Shown here piece after piece: positions 21,682 to 29,723 of a stretch of 64,000 nucleotides of DNA. A model generated the notes under the pieces. The model was given only the letters and a program-made list of their open reading frames with translations, did no database searches and had not been told where the DNA came from. Positions within the stretch are counted from its first letter, which is position 1; every line of letters starts with the position of its first letter. The stretch is from a virus. The position numbers and the translations under genes are program-made. Location: IMG/VR virus record IMGVR_UViG_3300017917_003852, positions 1 to 64,000 of that record; one strand, 5' to 3'.

Positions 21682-21929
21682 TATACCCACCTTAATGCAA
21701 ACTCAATTGCATCACGCTCGTTAATAAACTGCCACACAACTTGATAGTCGAACTGATCACAGAAATTTCGGTTAATAATACGATCACGCCACCCACACCG
21801 ACTGGCTTTTACGCCATGCTTTTCTTTTAACCAGTCCCACATTTCTACATAATGGTACCAATCTCGTGCAATGGTTGCGATACTGTACCGCCACAGTTTT
21901 CGATCTCGTCTTCGTTGTCGGCTGTTCAT
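21681..21929 (-). CDS. LRW-family small protein 1 (82 aa)
   Basis: Begins MNSRQRRRDRKLWRYSIATI and ends AIEFALRWV. Member of the paralogue set described under findings: 60-90 residues, Trp-rich, with a final helix (N/D)-E-x-D-A-x-x-F-x-L-R-W. Its ATG overlaps the stop of the upstream family member. The codons for ALRWV supply AAGGTGG to the GGQ gene. A GTG two codons earlier is a possible alternative start. Confidence 0.72.
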   Translation of the reverse strand: MNSRQRRRDRKLWRYSIATIARDWYHYVEMWDWLKEKHGVKASRCGWRDRIINRNFCDQFDYQVVWQFINERDAIEFALRWV

Positions 21930-22108
21930 GCCCACCTCAATAAAAATGAGGTTAAATCTTGTTCAGTCTTATACACAATACCAGTGGCATAAACTTCGTA
22001 GTTGCCATTTTCATCGCACCAATCTTGCATTGGATCAATTTGAGCCCAGGAGAGCCAGTCATTAAATCCAATATGGTTATAGCGACGATCAATAGTAAAT
22101 TTACTCAT
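21926..22108 (-). CDS. LRW-family small protein 2 (60 aa)
   Basis: Starts MSKFTIDRRYNHIGFNDWLS and ends TSFLLRWA. The last codons TTG AGG TGG GCA TGA contain GAGGTGG and overlap the next ATG. The middle holds W-x-D-x-x-x-x-Q-D-W-C, shared with several family members. Confidence 0.72.
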   Translation of the reverse strand: MSKFTIDRRYNHIGFNDWLSWAQIDPMQDWCDENGNYEVYATGIVYKTEQDLTSFLLRWA

Positions 22109-22326
22109 GCCCATCTCAATGCAAACATTGTAGCATCATCTTGATTTTTGAACAACCACGAAGACTTACCAAACGCGGTAATTAACGCCCATTGTTTGTC
22201 TTTGTTTGAAGTATATAATCCACCTTCGCCCAATTGCCTGACACACCAAACTATCATATCCTCAACTTCATGATAGCGATCTCGTTCAAAATGTACCTGA
22301 AATGGATGCGTATGATCAACGCTCAT
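22105..22326 (-). CDS. LRW-family small protein 3 (73 aa)
   Basis: Starts MSVDHTHPFQVHFERDRYHE and ends DDATMFALRWA, with the ending TTGAGATGGGCATGA. KSSWLFKNQDDA shows the conserved (F/W)-x-F-x-(N/D)-x-x-D-A lead-in. Its ATG overlaps the TAA of member 4. Confidence 0.72.
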   Translation of the reverse strand: MSVDHTHPFQVHFERDRYHEVEDMIVWCVRQLGEGGLYTSNKDKQWALITAFGKSSWLFKNQDDATMFALRWA

Positions 22327-22541
22327 TACGCCCACTTTAATTGGAATAATACAGCATCTTGTTCGTGTTTAAAATACCATTCGGTTTGTTCCTTTGGGCC
22401 ATCCAAAAATCCTAGTATATCAATACCTAGCTTGTACCATGCTTCGCCAAAAGGGCCTATGTTTTCTTCGCACCACTCCTGTGCCAATGGCCACTCTGGA
22501 TTGTTAATTATGATGTGGTACCGCCACTCTGGATCCATCAT
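22326..22541 (-). CDS. LRW-family small protein 4 (71 aa)
   Basis: Starts MMDPEWRYHIIINNPEWPLA and ends VLFQLKWA. Contains AQEWCEENIG, matching the W-C-x-E-x motif of members 2 and at 44.9 kb. The ATG overlaps the TGA of the upstream gene. A TTG further upstream is an unlikely alternative. Confidence 0.7.
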   Translation of the reverse strand: MMDPEWRYHIIINNPEWPLAQEWCEENIGPFGEAWYKLGIDILGFLDGPKEQTEWYFKHEQDAVLFQLKWA

Positions 22542-22810
22542 GTCTGTTTTTTTAACAAGTCCCAAGCTAATCCATCCCAGGGTTCAAACTCAACATCTAT
22601 CCACCCAGGGTGGTGCCGCGGTTTTATTTCCCACCACTCATTTTTGGTATCACGATAAACTGTACGGAACTTGGAGCCATAGTATGATTGAACATATTTT
22701 ATTACCCGCTCGGCATTGTTTGTAATGCTCATAAACGGGCCGCCGAGGTCTTCTAAGAACACTATACCGTGTTCTCGGTCTATGGACAAGACATGCAGTT
22801 GTGTTCTCAT
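22538..22810 (-). CDS. Hypothetical protein (90 aa)
   Basis: Starts MRTQLHVLSIDREHGIVFLE and ends AWDLLKKQT. Mixed alpha/beta with several Trp; lacks the LRW ending, but sits at the head of the LRW run. No family recognised. Confidence 0.64.
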   Translation of the reverse strand: MRTQLHVLSIDREHGIVFLEDLGGPFMSITNNAERVIKYVQSYYGSKFRTVYRDTKNEWWEIKPRHHPGWIDVEFEPWDGLAWDLLKKQT

Positions 22811-23004
22811 TATTCAATTCCAAAATGTTCTGACAGCCATTGCCTTGCTTGAAAACGTGCTATCAATTGATTCTCACCCGGATCTAAAACATTCATACAT
22901 TCTCGTACAATCAACTCAGCGAATTTTTCGTTGTCAAAATGAAGTTGTCCTTCCGGACGCTCGTTCCAGCATTGTTCAGCAAGTAGTTTAATTCTTTCGT
23001 TCAT
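22810..23004 (-). CDS. MNERI-family phage protein (64 aa)
   Basis: Starts MNERIKLLAEQCWNERPEG, contains KFAELIVRECMNVLD and ends LSEHFGIE. This N-E-R-I...F-A-E-L-I-V-R-E-C...H-F-G-(I/V)-E layout is a common family of T4-like phages with unknown function. A second copy is at 39.9 kb. Confidence 0.76.
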   Translation of the reverse strand: MNERIKLLAEQCWNERPEGQLHFDNEKFAELIVRECMNVLDPGENQLIARFQARQWLSEHFGIE

Positions 23005-23204
23005 TTTGAAAGTACCTTTGCAAGATAACTATGGATCTGATCCATTTCTTCCTGTTCAACATAAAAATCGGTCTGTGGATCCCAATACTGTCCGGCTTTA
23101 GGATCATAGTATAGCACACGACCATCAGCATAAAAGAAAGGACCTTCCAGGCCTTCTCGCGGTTGCCAACGATTGTCACGCTCACCAAGAACAGCATATC
23201 CCAT
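23001..23204 (-). CDS. Hypothetical protein (67 aa)
   Basis: Starts MGYAVLGERDNRWQPREGLE; aromatic and acidic with several Asp-Pro turns, ending in a helix (QIHSYLAKVLSK). The stop overlaps the MNERI start. Unknown. Confidence 0.62.
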   Translation of the reverse strand: MGYAVLGERDNRWQPREGLEGPFFYADGRVLYYDPKAGQYWDPQTDFYVEQEEMDQIHSYLAKVLSK

Positions 23205-23206
23205 GA

Positions 23207-23332
23207 TTATTCCTCTACAATTTGAGTTTGACGCATATATAGAACAAAGGCAAAAAATACACTGCCTACAATATCAAGCCCATTGTACCTTAGGGCTTGA
23301 TAACATTCACTATAGGTTGCAATACGAGTCAT
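23207..23332 (-). CDS. Single-span membrane peptide (41 aa)
   Basis: Starts MTRIATYSECYQALRYNGLD, then the hydrophobic run GLDIVGSVFFAFVLYM. Coupled at its start to the 53-aa gene by a TAATG overlap. Function unknown. Confidence 0.6.
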   Translation of the reverse strand: MTRIATYSECYQALRYNGLDIVGSVFFAFVLYMRQTQIVEE

Positions 23333-23493
23333 TATTCCACCTCAAATTCTTTATACTTGCGCCATTCCCACTCAGTGGGCTCGACTTCCTCAGACCATAC
23401 CAGTGCCTTTGCTTCGTCGTCAAACACTCTCTCAACATAGTCCCAGAATTCAACACCATTAGTGCAACTTGTAAAACCGATATACACTTTCAT
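23332..23493 (-). CDS. Acidic hypothetical protein (53 aa)
   Basis: Starts MKVYIGFTSCTNGVEFWDYV and ends YKEFEVE; acidic with four Trp. The GAGGTGG near its stop serves as binding site for the next gene, a solution also used by the LRW genes. Unknown function. Confidence 0.6.
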   Translation of the reverse strand: MKVYIGFTSCTNGVEFWDYVERVFDDEAKALVWSEEVEPTEWEWRKYKEFEVE

Positions 23494-23792
23494 CACATTG
23501 ACCAATACGATTCAGAAGAAGGCGAGCAGTAGTACGGAGTATCATAACGCTCTTGGAACTTCTGGCCCGACAGCAGGTTGTCGCGAGTCACATAAGTTTC
23601 AAATACCTTTGCAACGAATCCAGCCATTTCAAAATCACGCTGGACGGTAAGGATGTGAGCCTTGGTAGTAGGTGCAAAGTCAATTACTTTTTGGAAACGC
23701 AGACCCACTCGGTTACGACCATAACGCTCGTCTTTTTTAATACGACGATCGGCTTTGTACAGTTCAACAGTATAAGCGGTAAGCTTGGACAT
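23493..23792 (-). CDS. Hypothetical protein (99 aa)
   Basis: Starts MSKLTAYTVELYKADRRIKK. Basic N-terminal part (DERYGRNRVGLRF) and a later strand-helix unit (AHILTVQRDFEMAGFVAKVF). First gene after an early promoter, so an early protein. No family recognised. Confidence 0.66.
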   Translation of the reverse strand: MSKLTAYTVELYKADRRIKKDERYGRNRVGLRFQKVIDFAPTTKAHILTVQRDFEMAGFVAKVFETYVTRDNLLSGQKFQERYDTPYYCSPSSESYWSM

Positions 23793-23824
23793 TTGGTACG
23801 CTCCTAATTAATTACTATAAACAT

Positions 23825-23853
23825 ATTATAGCAAAATGGGTCTTTTTGGACAA
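23825..23853 (-). promoter_or_regulatory. Early promoter with upstream hairpin
   Basis: TTGTCC, 17 nt ending TTTTGC, TATAAT. TTGTTGC-TAAAATT-GCAACAA, a possible terminator of the 94-aa gene, is directly upstream (about 23866-23887). Confidence 0.8.
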
Positions 23854-23895
23854 CCGTTTTATTTGTTGCAATTTTAGCAACAAAGTATTAGTTGC

Positions 23896-24180
23896 TTATT
23901 CAGCAACAGTTAGCATATTAGCAGGAACATTCCAAGTGGTAAAACCTTCGCGTACCTTGACATTTTTAATGTTAATTTTAACAACCGCACCTTGGTGGGT
24001 ACGTCCAGTTTTGGGGTGTGTGAATTTAACAACATCACCAAGCATAAGCGAACGTCTTGCATCTTTAGTAACTTGGGCACGGCGATATTTAATAGCCGAT
24101 GCGATGCTATTCAGCTGTTCGTTAGTAAAGTTACCAAACATAATTGCTGAATTAACATCCTGAATAGAAAGTTGCGACAT
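23896..24180 (-). CDS. KOW/SH3-like conserved phage protein (94 aa)
   Basis: Starts MSQLSIQDVNSAIMFGNFTN. The N-terminal half is helical; the second half, LMLGDVVKFTHPKTGRTHQGAVVKIN, has the strand and Gly pattern of a KOW/SH3-like barrel, which often binds RNA or the ribosome. I recognise such proteins from T4-like aquatic phages. The second of two ATGs has the better spacing from AGGAG. Confidence 0.7.
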   Translation of the reverse strand: MSQLSIQDVNSAIMFGNFTNEQLNSIASAIKYRRAQVTKDARRSLMLGDVVKFTHPKTGRTHQGAVVKINIKNVKVREGFTTWNVPANMLTVAE

Positions 24181-24210
24181 CATTAACTCCTAGTTAGTTA
24201 CAGTTCTAAG

Positions 24211-24239
24211 AGTATAACAAAATGGGCAATTTAGGTCAA
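24211..24239 (-). promoter_or_regulatory. Early promoter
   Basis: TTGACC, 17 nt ending TTTTGT, TATACT, with GTTGC...ACAAC hairpin bases just upstream. Confidence 0.78.
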
Positions 24240-24248
24240 GTGTTGTTT

Positions 24249-24614
24249 TTATGCAACATGAAAGATAGGATATACTGCATCACTGCCAGGCATGCCGTTC
24301 CATACGGTGCGTACAATAAGAATTTTATGTTGTTCGTGTAGCAGTTGCACGCCTAGTGCTATATGATTGGTATTGTCATACAACCAAAAGTGCTGTCCTG
24401 CACCTAGTAGGCGTATTTTGGCTTTGGCTCGAGGAATTTTTGGAATAACTTCTTGAATTACAAAATCATCAACTTTGCGTTCGTGTGCTTGATCTAGTAA
24501 ATGTTCGTCCAAGAATAAGGTATAGTCGCCAACATCTAGCCTCCCCACTACTTCAGGTCTGCGGCTAAAATATCTTACGGCTGTTTGTTTATTATCAAAT
24601 TCATGAGAACGCAT
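24249..24614 (-). CDS. Protein with MRSHEF-type N terminus (121 aa)
   Basis: Starts MRSHEFDNKQTAVRYFSRRP, close to the MRAxEF leader of the genes that follow, but without a clear (L/I)-x-E cleavage motif. The rest is alpha/beta, with LLGAGQHFWLYDN and LLHEQHKILIVRTVW. It continues in the same frame as the diiron gene upstream, separated from it by a single TAG. No enzyme family recognised. Confidence 0.62.
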   Translation of the reverse strand: MRSHEFDNKQTAVRYFSRRPEVVGRLDVGDYTLFLDEHLLDQAHERKVDDFVIQEVIPKIPRAKAKIRLLGAGQHFWLYDNTNHIALGVQLLHEQHKILIVRTVWNGMPGSDAVYPIFHVA

Positions 24615-24617
24615 CAA

Positions 24618-25517
24618 CTATTTAGTTTTGTATTCTTCAAGAATTTGTTCAAGATCTTCTTGAGTTACTGTAGGAAAAACAATGTTGTAGAAATGCCATA
24701 TTTTTTTTAGAAAAATTTTGTTAAACCCATGATGAAATTCTGTATCGTATGAATTAATTAAAATATTATTTTTCTTTTCTGTATCTTTAACTAATTTGTC
24801 CAGTAGCAATTTAAAATTCTGTTCTTCAAATTTTAACCTACGTAATGCATGCATTATAAAAGATGTTCGAAAATGTAAAACATCTAATTCATTGATTTTA
24901 GCTTTTTTTATAAAATTAGTGAAATGTGCTAGATGCTTAGATTCTTCTTTAATAAATTCTTTAAAAATTTGTTTTTTAATTGGATTTTTAGTATATCTAT
25001 AAAACGACATAAATGAAGTAATCAAATAACTTTCCCCAGTTACTATGTCAGCTAGAAAACCAAATAAAGTTCCGCGATCCCAATTGCTAAGTTCCGACCT
25101 AACAAGTTCTTGACAGGTTGGATTATAATAGTCAGGTTGATAATTACCGGGCTTTTCTTCCATTTTGTCAATGATAGCCCCAAATAATTCTCGGTGCCGT
25201 AATTCGTCGCTAATAATTACTTCAAAATTTTCTTTAAAAGATTGTAAGTCGGTAGGAGATAAGTGCTTATAATAATGATCTAACTCTCCGTTGTTTAATC
25301 TTTCTAAAATAGAATCATAAAAAATCGAAGCAGTACTTTCTCCATTAAAACAAAAAATTAACCAACTATTGTAACATGATTTCTCGAATAGTTTTGAGAC
25401 AGTTGCTGAACTGAGACTATTAATCCCAGGAAATAAGTTCTCATGTAATTCAAAAGGATCTTCGGCAGGAAACTCGCATTGATCTATTAGACCAAAAACA
25501 CATTCAGTATTAGACAT
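24618..25517 (-). CDS. Ferritin-like diiron protein (AurF-type oxygenase candidate), 299 aa
   Basis: Helical protein with paired metal motifs: ISDELRHRELF (E-x-x-H) in the first bundle half, GESYLIT, and KEESKHLAHF (E-x-x-H) in the second. This is the carboxylate/His spacing of diiron oxygenases such as the AurF N-oxygenase and related ferritin-like enzymes. The N-terminal region may recognise the substrate. It ends at TAG. Which substrate is oxidised cannot be told. Confidence 0.72.
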   Translation of the reverse strand: MSNTECVFGLIDQCEFPAEDPFELHENLFPGINSLSSATVSKLFEKSCYNSWLIFCFNGESTASIFYDSILERLNNGELDHYYKHLSPTDLQSFKENFEVIISDELRHRELFGAIIDKMEEKPGNYQPDYYNPTCQELVRSELSNWDRGTLFGFLADIVTGESYLITSFMSFYRYTKNPIKKQIFKEFIKEESKHLAHFTNFIKKAKINELDVLHFRTSFIMHALRRLKFEEQNFKLLLDKLVKDTEKKNNILINSYDTEFHHGFNKIFLKKIWHFYNIVFPTVTQEDLEQILEEYKTK

Positions 25518-25525
25518 GTAATTAC

Positions 25526-25729
25526 TTATTTTTTAGAGCGACCGCTCTTCATATTTGCACACCAATGATACATTTTGGCTCGCTCACCACTGGCATTTTT
25601 AGCACGTTGGCGTAAATCAGTAACGGATCCCGAACAACTAGCACCAGCACGTTTAACGCGACCAGGACGGCTCTTACCTTTGATCTTACCATCGGCAAAG
25701 TTTTCTGTAATAAACTCGTATGCTCTCAT
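25526..25729 (-). CDS. Basic peptide with capsid-targeting-like N terminus (67 aa)
   Basis: Starts MRAYEFITE, very close to the T4 internal-protein targeting sequence MKTYQEFIAE, after which T4 gp21 protease cuts. The rest is strongly basic (KIKGKSRPGRVKRAGASC) with a conserved KMYHWCANMKSGR end that I know from T4-like aquatic phages. It may be packaged with the DNA and injected, like T4 IPI-III. The ATG overlaps the upstream stop (ATGA). Confidence 0.78.
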   Translation of the reverse strand: MRAYEFITENFADGKIKGKSRPGRVKRAGASCSGSVTDLRQRAKNASGERAKMYHWCANMKSGRSKK

Positions 25730-26811
25730 GAGCGTAACCACAATACAAAGGGATCATTTACTACAATAGTTCCATCAGCTCTCTGCATATAATTTCCACC
25801 GTGTAAATCTATTGCGAATCCTTGATCCCTACCAAACTTTGCAACTGTATGAACAGTATCTAATAAATTTTTAGTATTCACTGGCCCACCTAGATATTTA
25901 ATAACTTTCTTTACGGTGTATGGATCAATTGTGCGTTTAACTTCGTTGTAATATTCTCTGCGAGCCAGATCTTTAAGAGCTTGATTAAAGTCGCCATTGG
26001 CCATATGATCTATTGCTAGATCTATATAACCGACTAAATGCTTTACTTGATCTGGTAATTCTTTTAAAGGTTCCATTCTAGCTTGAATGTAATTCTTACC
26101 ACCAAATTGAAAACTTTCAAATCCTGAAAATTTTGGTAAATGCGGATTATCTGTGTTTGCATTACAGTAATCAATCCAATTTATGAACATACGCTGGTCG
26201 GGACTAAAATCTTTATGACCTTTACGATAGCCAAATATGATCAATACTTGTCCAGTACCTGGCTCTAAGTATGCTTGTTTGTCGATGCCACTACCTAAGT
26301 ATTTGTAACCTTTATCCATTAATACTTTACGAACACCGCCGTGTATTTCTCCGGCCATTTCATCAATCGTATTCCATGCACCCGTAGATTTATCTAATAC
26401 CTCAGCATCACCAGTGCGTCCTGCGGTCCAACGTGGTAATTTTTCTTGTGGAATTCTAACTTGTGCATTAGTTGGAATATCCTTCCAAGGGCGCCCAAAA
26501 TAACCTTCAGCGTCTCCTTGGCTCCAATATTTTGTATCTGTGTCCCAAGTAGTTTTTCCAGGATTAGGATTTTTTTCAAAATAACCTGATTTTTTAGCTG
26601 CCGCTAACTCTTCTGGACTCATGTTTCTATATACATGAGTTACATCGTCGGGACTTCCAGGTACTCGACCGCCGAACATTCCGCCCTTGGGTTGATCAAT
26701 ATAATTTTTTACCTTAGGGGCCTGACCCGCTGCATAATCAACAGCATCCTTACCTAGTTTCCATAACCAGGACCGTAGTCCGCCTTCATCTAAAAAATCA
26801 TCTGCTCTCAT
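25726..26811 (-). CDS. Kinase-like protein with capsid-targeting-like leader (361 aa)
   Basis: Starts MRADDFLDE (F-L-D-E as a possible gp21-type site). A kinase-like C-terminal half has LGSGIDKQAYL (172-182) as nucleotide loop, DLHGGN (335-340) as catalytic loop and NDPF (352-355) in place of DFG, like phosphotransferases of the APH/fructosamine-kinase type. Residues 58-106 (VYRNMSPEELAAAKKSGYF...) recall ADP-ribosyltransferase-like modules of phage polyvalent proteins, with low confidence. A packaged, injected modifier of host proteins is plausible (inference; T4 Alt is a known precedent). Confidence 0.66.
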   Translation of the reverse strand: MRADDFLDEGGLRSWLWKLGKDAVDYAAGQAPKVKNYIDQPKGGMFGGRVPGSPDDVTHVYRNMSPEELAAAKKSGYFEKNPNPGKTTWDTDTKYWSQGDAEGYFGRPWKDIPTNAQVRIPQEKLPRWTAGRTGDAEVLDKSTGAWNTIDEMAGEIHGGVRKVLMDKGYKYLGSGIDKQAYLEPGTGQVLIIFGYRKGHKDFSPDQRMFINWIDYCNANTDNPHLPKFSGFESFQFGGKNYIQARMEPLKELPDQVKHLVGYIDLAIDHMANGDFNQALKDLARREYYNEVKRTIDPYTVKKVIKYLGGPVNTKNLLDTVHTVAKFGRDQGFAIDLHGGNYMQRADGTIVVNDPFVLWLRS

Positions 26812-29723
26812 CTTGCTGGCACAATCGTAAATGGACCGCGATCTCTAACATCGCGAGGTGCAGTAGTGGTCATCCACTGTCTTGCATATTGGTTAGCGTC
26901 GCCTTGGTTTGTGGTGTTAATAAACGAATACACTTCTTGATCGTTACGATCTAATATTAACCAACGTGCATTACCCGGTGGCAAGCTACCTGTACCTTGT
27001 GCTTGATTTACCGGCTCAGCTTCGATGTTTCTAATGTAATAACCATTGGCGTCTAATTGCCTACGCACATAGTCCATAGCAGCATTGGAATTCGCTGCTG
27101 ACACAGTTACATTAGTAGTTCTACCATCTGTTCCAGTGTAAGTTACACGATATCGTTCTTGCCCAACACTACCAGCTGGAACCGGTTCTCCTGTTGTTGC
27201 TGGTATTGCACGTTGTCTTGCAAGTTCTGCACTGCTACCGGGAATACCTCTACCCTCTATACGACGCCAACCATAAGTTTCTGTATCATCATCTATACCG
27301 CGTCCTGCTAACCAATCAGAATATTTTCTCGATGCTTCTTGATCTGTATTGGCAATAAATCTAAACACAGGACGATATGGTACTGTACTACGATCTACGA
27401 TTTCGTAATTAGCGTCAGAACTTTGTTCGCCACCAACCGCAGGGAAGTCACGCCCTGCACTAGCAGGTTGGCCACTAAGTAAGTATGCACGATTTTGTTC
27501 CATGTCGATGATACGAATATCTTCGCGAGGAATTCCGCGTCTATTCCTTATATTATCTGCTATAGTTTGAATATAAGTCCATGTGCCTTGCTGCCCAGGA
27601 AGTAATACTTCACCGTCGTAATTATTAATGATAGAATAAATTGCCGGACCTGGTCTATTGGTGCTGCCGGATTCTCTTGATCGCATCTGTGGGCGAACAT
27701 AAACAGGATCATCAAATCCTGTTTGCTCTTGCCATCTTGCAGCATGACGCTCGGCGTCGGCAACCAAATTACCAATACCACTTATAGTATGAACAACTTC
27801 ATTAGAGTTTCTACTTACTACTTCCCAAGTGCCGGTAAATTCTTGATCTTGGCTTCTTGGTGTTTGCTGTGTATGTCTTTCTACGCGAATGTCAGCAAAT
27901 GGCACATAGGAGAATCTACCTGGATGTTCCATAGTCGCTATTTGTCGTGCCGCATAGTCTGATGTGGCACGAACTACTACTCCGCGTTCTCTGTCGTGTT
28001 CAGGATAAACCAAATAGTCTCGTGCATTAGAATCTGGCTCATTCGCTTCAATTGACGCAATTTCTAATTCAGTAGCTGGTCGTTGAGGTACTGCACGCCA
28101 TCCTCGTGTAAATTCTTCCACGGATCGTCCTGCAATGTTCAGACTCCACTTTAATATAGCACGAGCTTTAGCTTGTTCGGGACTGGTAGCAATGACTTCG
28201 GTACCTTGGCTTTGGTAAGGCGAGTCTGGAGAACCAAACACCATCCAAACAAATGGTACATCTAAGTTTGCATCGCCTTGTTGTTTTCCAATTTGTCGCT
28301 TCTGCTGAATTTGTCGAACAAAACTCTTTAGTGCTTGCTTAGGCAATTCACCAGCTGCATATTTGGCAAAGTATTGAATACTATCATCTTCTTTGCCTTG
28401 TGTTAAAGTCTTATATAACTTTTTGTAATATTCTTGTTTATATTCTTCGGGCTTGGTAGCAACATCTAATGCCACCACAGCTCGCAATAGTGTGTTCTTA
28501 ACATTACCTATACTGCCGCTACCGCTCATCCAGTCTCCGCCCGGACCTCGGAATTCAATCCACTTGTCACGATTATTAATACTGGTAAATTTCTCTGTTG
28601 ATCCGGTGTGTAGTATTTTGCTGGCTAATTGATTAAGACCACCTTGGAACTGTCTCATCATTTCTTCAACACGATCTGGATTGTTTCGTGCTTGCAACAC
28701 AATTTTCTTTAGCGCAGATTTACAGTAAGTATTACCTTCACGACCAAATTGTTCAAGAACGTAATTGTCGCCTAAGAACATGGCCAACTTTACATAATCA
28801 AGATTCTGTTGATTAGGAACGCTAACATTCATATGTAAGCCGGTGCTGTCATTAGTATAAGCACCTACTCTATTAGCCCACTTTATCACCTTATCTATAT
28901 CCGACAGCATTTCGGGAACGGTCAATGGAGGACTAACGAACTCTAAGCCAGACTCACCATCGTCACCGTGTAAGCTACCATCAGGTTCTACTACATAATG
29001 CCCAGGTCGTCTTGTGGCACCATGATAGCTAGATGCAGAATTCACCGGACGATCTATTGCATTACTAAAATCATCAGCTATGTCATCGATGCTAGTTCCA
29101 CCGCCACCATAATAGTCTGGCTCGGTCCAATATGGCCATTCTAGATCATATTCGTTAGCAAAGCTTGACATATATTCTATGTCTTCCTCTTCTAGATATT
29201 CTACAAATCGATCGTCGGCTTCGTCATTAAATTCATCTAATAGCTGCTCGCGAATATCGTCTTCGTGTTCGTCGATGTATGCTCGAAGAGCGATTTCATA
29301 TTCTTCAGTGGTGTCGTAATCGCCTTCACTTACATATTCTGTGGCAATTTCCAGTGCTCGCTCATTCCCAGAGTCAGAATCCATCCACTCGTTGAACTTT
29401 TCATCCATCCAGCCCCAGAAGTTTTCATTGAGTTCATCAATTTTTCTTTGGATCACCCCGGTGCTGCTGCCCATCGAGCCGCCACGGAAGAAACTAATGA
29501 CATCTCTCGCCCACCCGGGTCCAGTAGGAAAACTCTCATCATACTCGTAGTCAGGTTCAGATTCAAACTCATCTTCTTCATCACCAAAATAATTCGGAAC
29601 AATCAATTCAAATTCCATGCCTACTCGAGCATCAATATTTGCTGCCATTTTTGTTAAATTAGTTGGGCTCATATTAAGCTCAAATAATTCATCTTCACTT
29701 AAATTAAATTCGCGATATCTCAT
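26808..29723 (-). CDS. Giant amidoligase-like protein with C-terminal repeat array (971 aa)
   Basis: Starts MRYREFNLSE. The core has VGMEFEL (34-40), EPDGSL (246-251), GLEFVSPPL (259-267) and GLHMNV (295-300): the G-x-E-x-E, D-x-S, E-(F/I)-x-S-P and G-x-H-x-(H/N)-V series of amidoligase_2 enzymes, related to glutamine synthetase. An acidic insert (about 105-200) interrupts it. From about residue 510 there are seven degenerate 60-80-residue modules of strand-helix-strand type (for example YRVTYTGTDGRTTNVTVSA). Amidoligases form peptide-type bonds on proteins or cell-wall parts. Probably virion-associated given the leader and neighbours. Confidence 0.72.
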   Translation of the reverse strand: MRYREFNLSEDELFELNMSPTNLTKMAANIDARVGMEFELIVPNYFGDEEDEFESEPDYEYDESFPTGPGWARDVISFFRGGSMGSSTGVIQRKIDELNENFWGWMDEKFNEWMDSDSGNERALEIATEYVSEGDYDTTEEYEIALRAYIDEHEDDIREQLLDEFNDEADDRFVEYLEEEDIEYMSSFANEYDLEWPYWTEPDYYGGGGTSIDDIADDFSNAIDRPVNSASSYHGATRRPGHYVVEPDGSLHGDDGESGLEFVSPPLTVPEMLSDIDKVIKWANRVGAYTNDSTGLHMNVSVPNQQNLDYVKLAMFLGDNYVLEQFGREGNTYCKSALKKIVLQARNNPDRVEEMMRQFQGGLNQLASKILHTGSTEKFTSINNRDKWIEFRGPGGDWMSGSGSIGNVKNTLLRAVVALDVATKPEEYKQEYYKKLYKTLTQGKEDDSIQYFAKYAAGELPKQALKSFVRQIQQKRQIGKQQGDANLDVPFVWMVFGSPDSPYQSQGTEVIATSPEQAKARAILKWSLNIAGRSVEEFTRGWRAVPQRPATELEIASIEANEPDSNARDYLVYPEHDRERGVVVRATSDYAARQIATMEHPGRFSYVPFADIRVERHTQQTPRSQDQEFTGTWEVVSRNSNEVVHTISGIGNLVADAERHAARWQEQTGFDDPVYVRPQMRSRESGSTNRPGPAIYSIINNYDGEVLLPGQQGTWTYIQTIADNIRNRRGIPREDIRIIDMEQNRAYLLSGQPASAGRDFPAVGGEQSSDANYEIVDRSTVPYRPVFRFIANTDQEASRKYSDWLAGRGIDDDTETYGWRRIEGRGIPGSSAELARQRAIPATTGEPVPAGSVGQERYRVTYTGTDGRTTNVTVSAANSNAAMDYVRRQLDANGYYIRNIEAEPVNQAQGTGSLPPGNARWLILDRNDQEVYSFINTTNQGDANQYARQWMTTTAPRDVRDRGPFTIVPAR

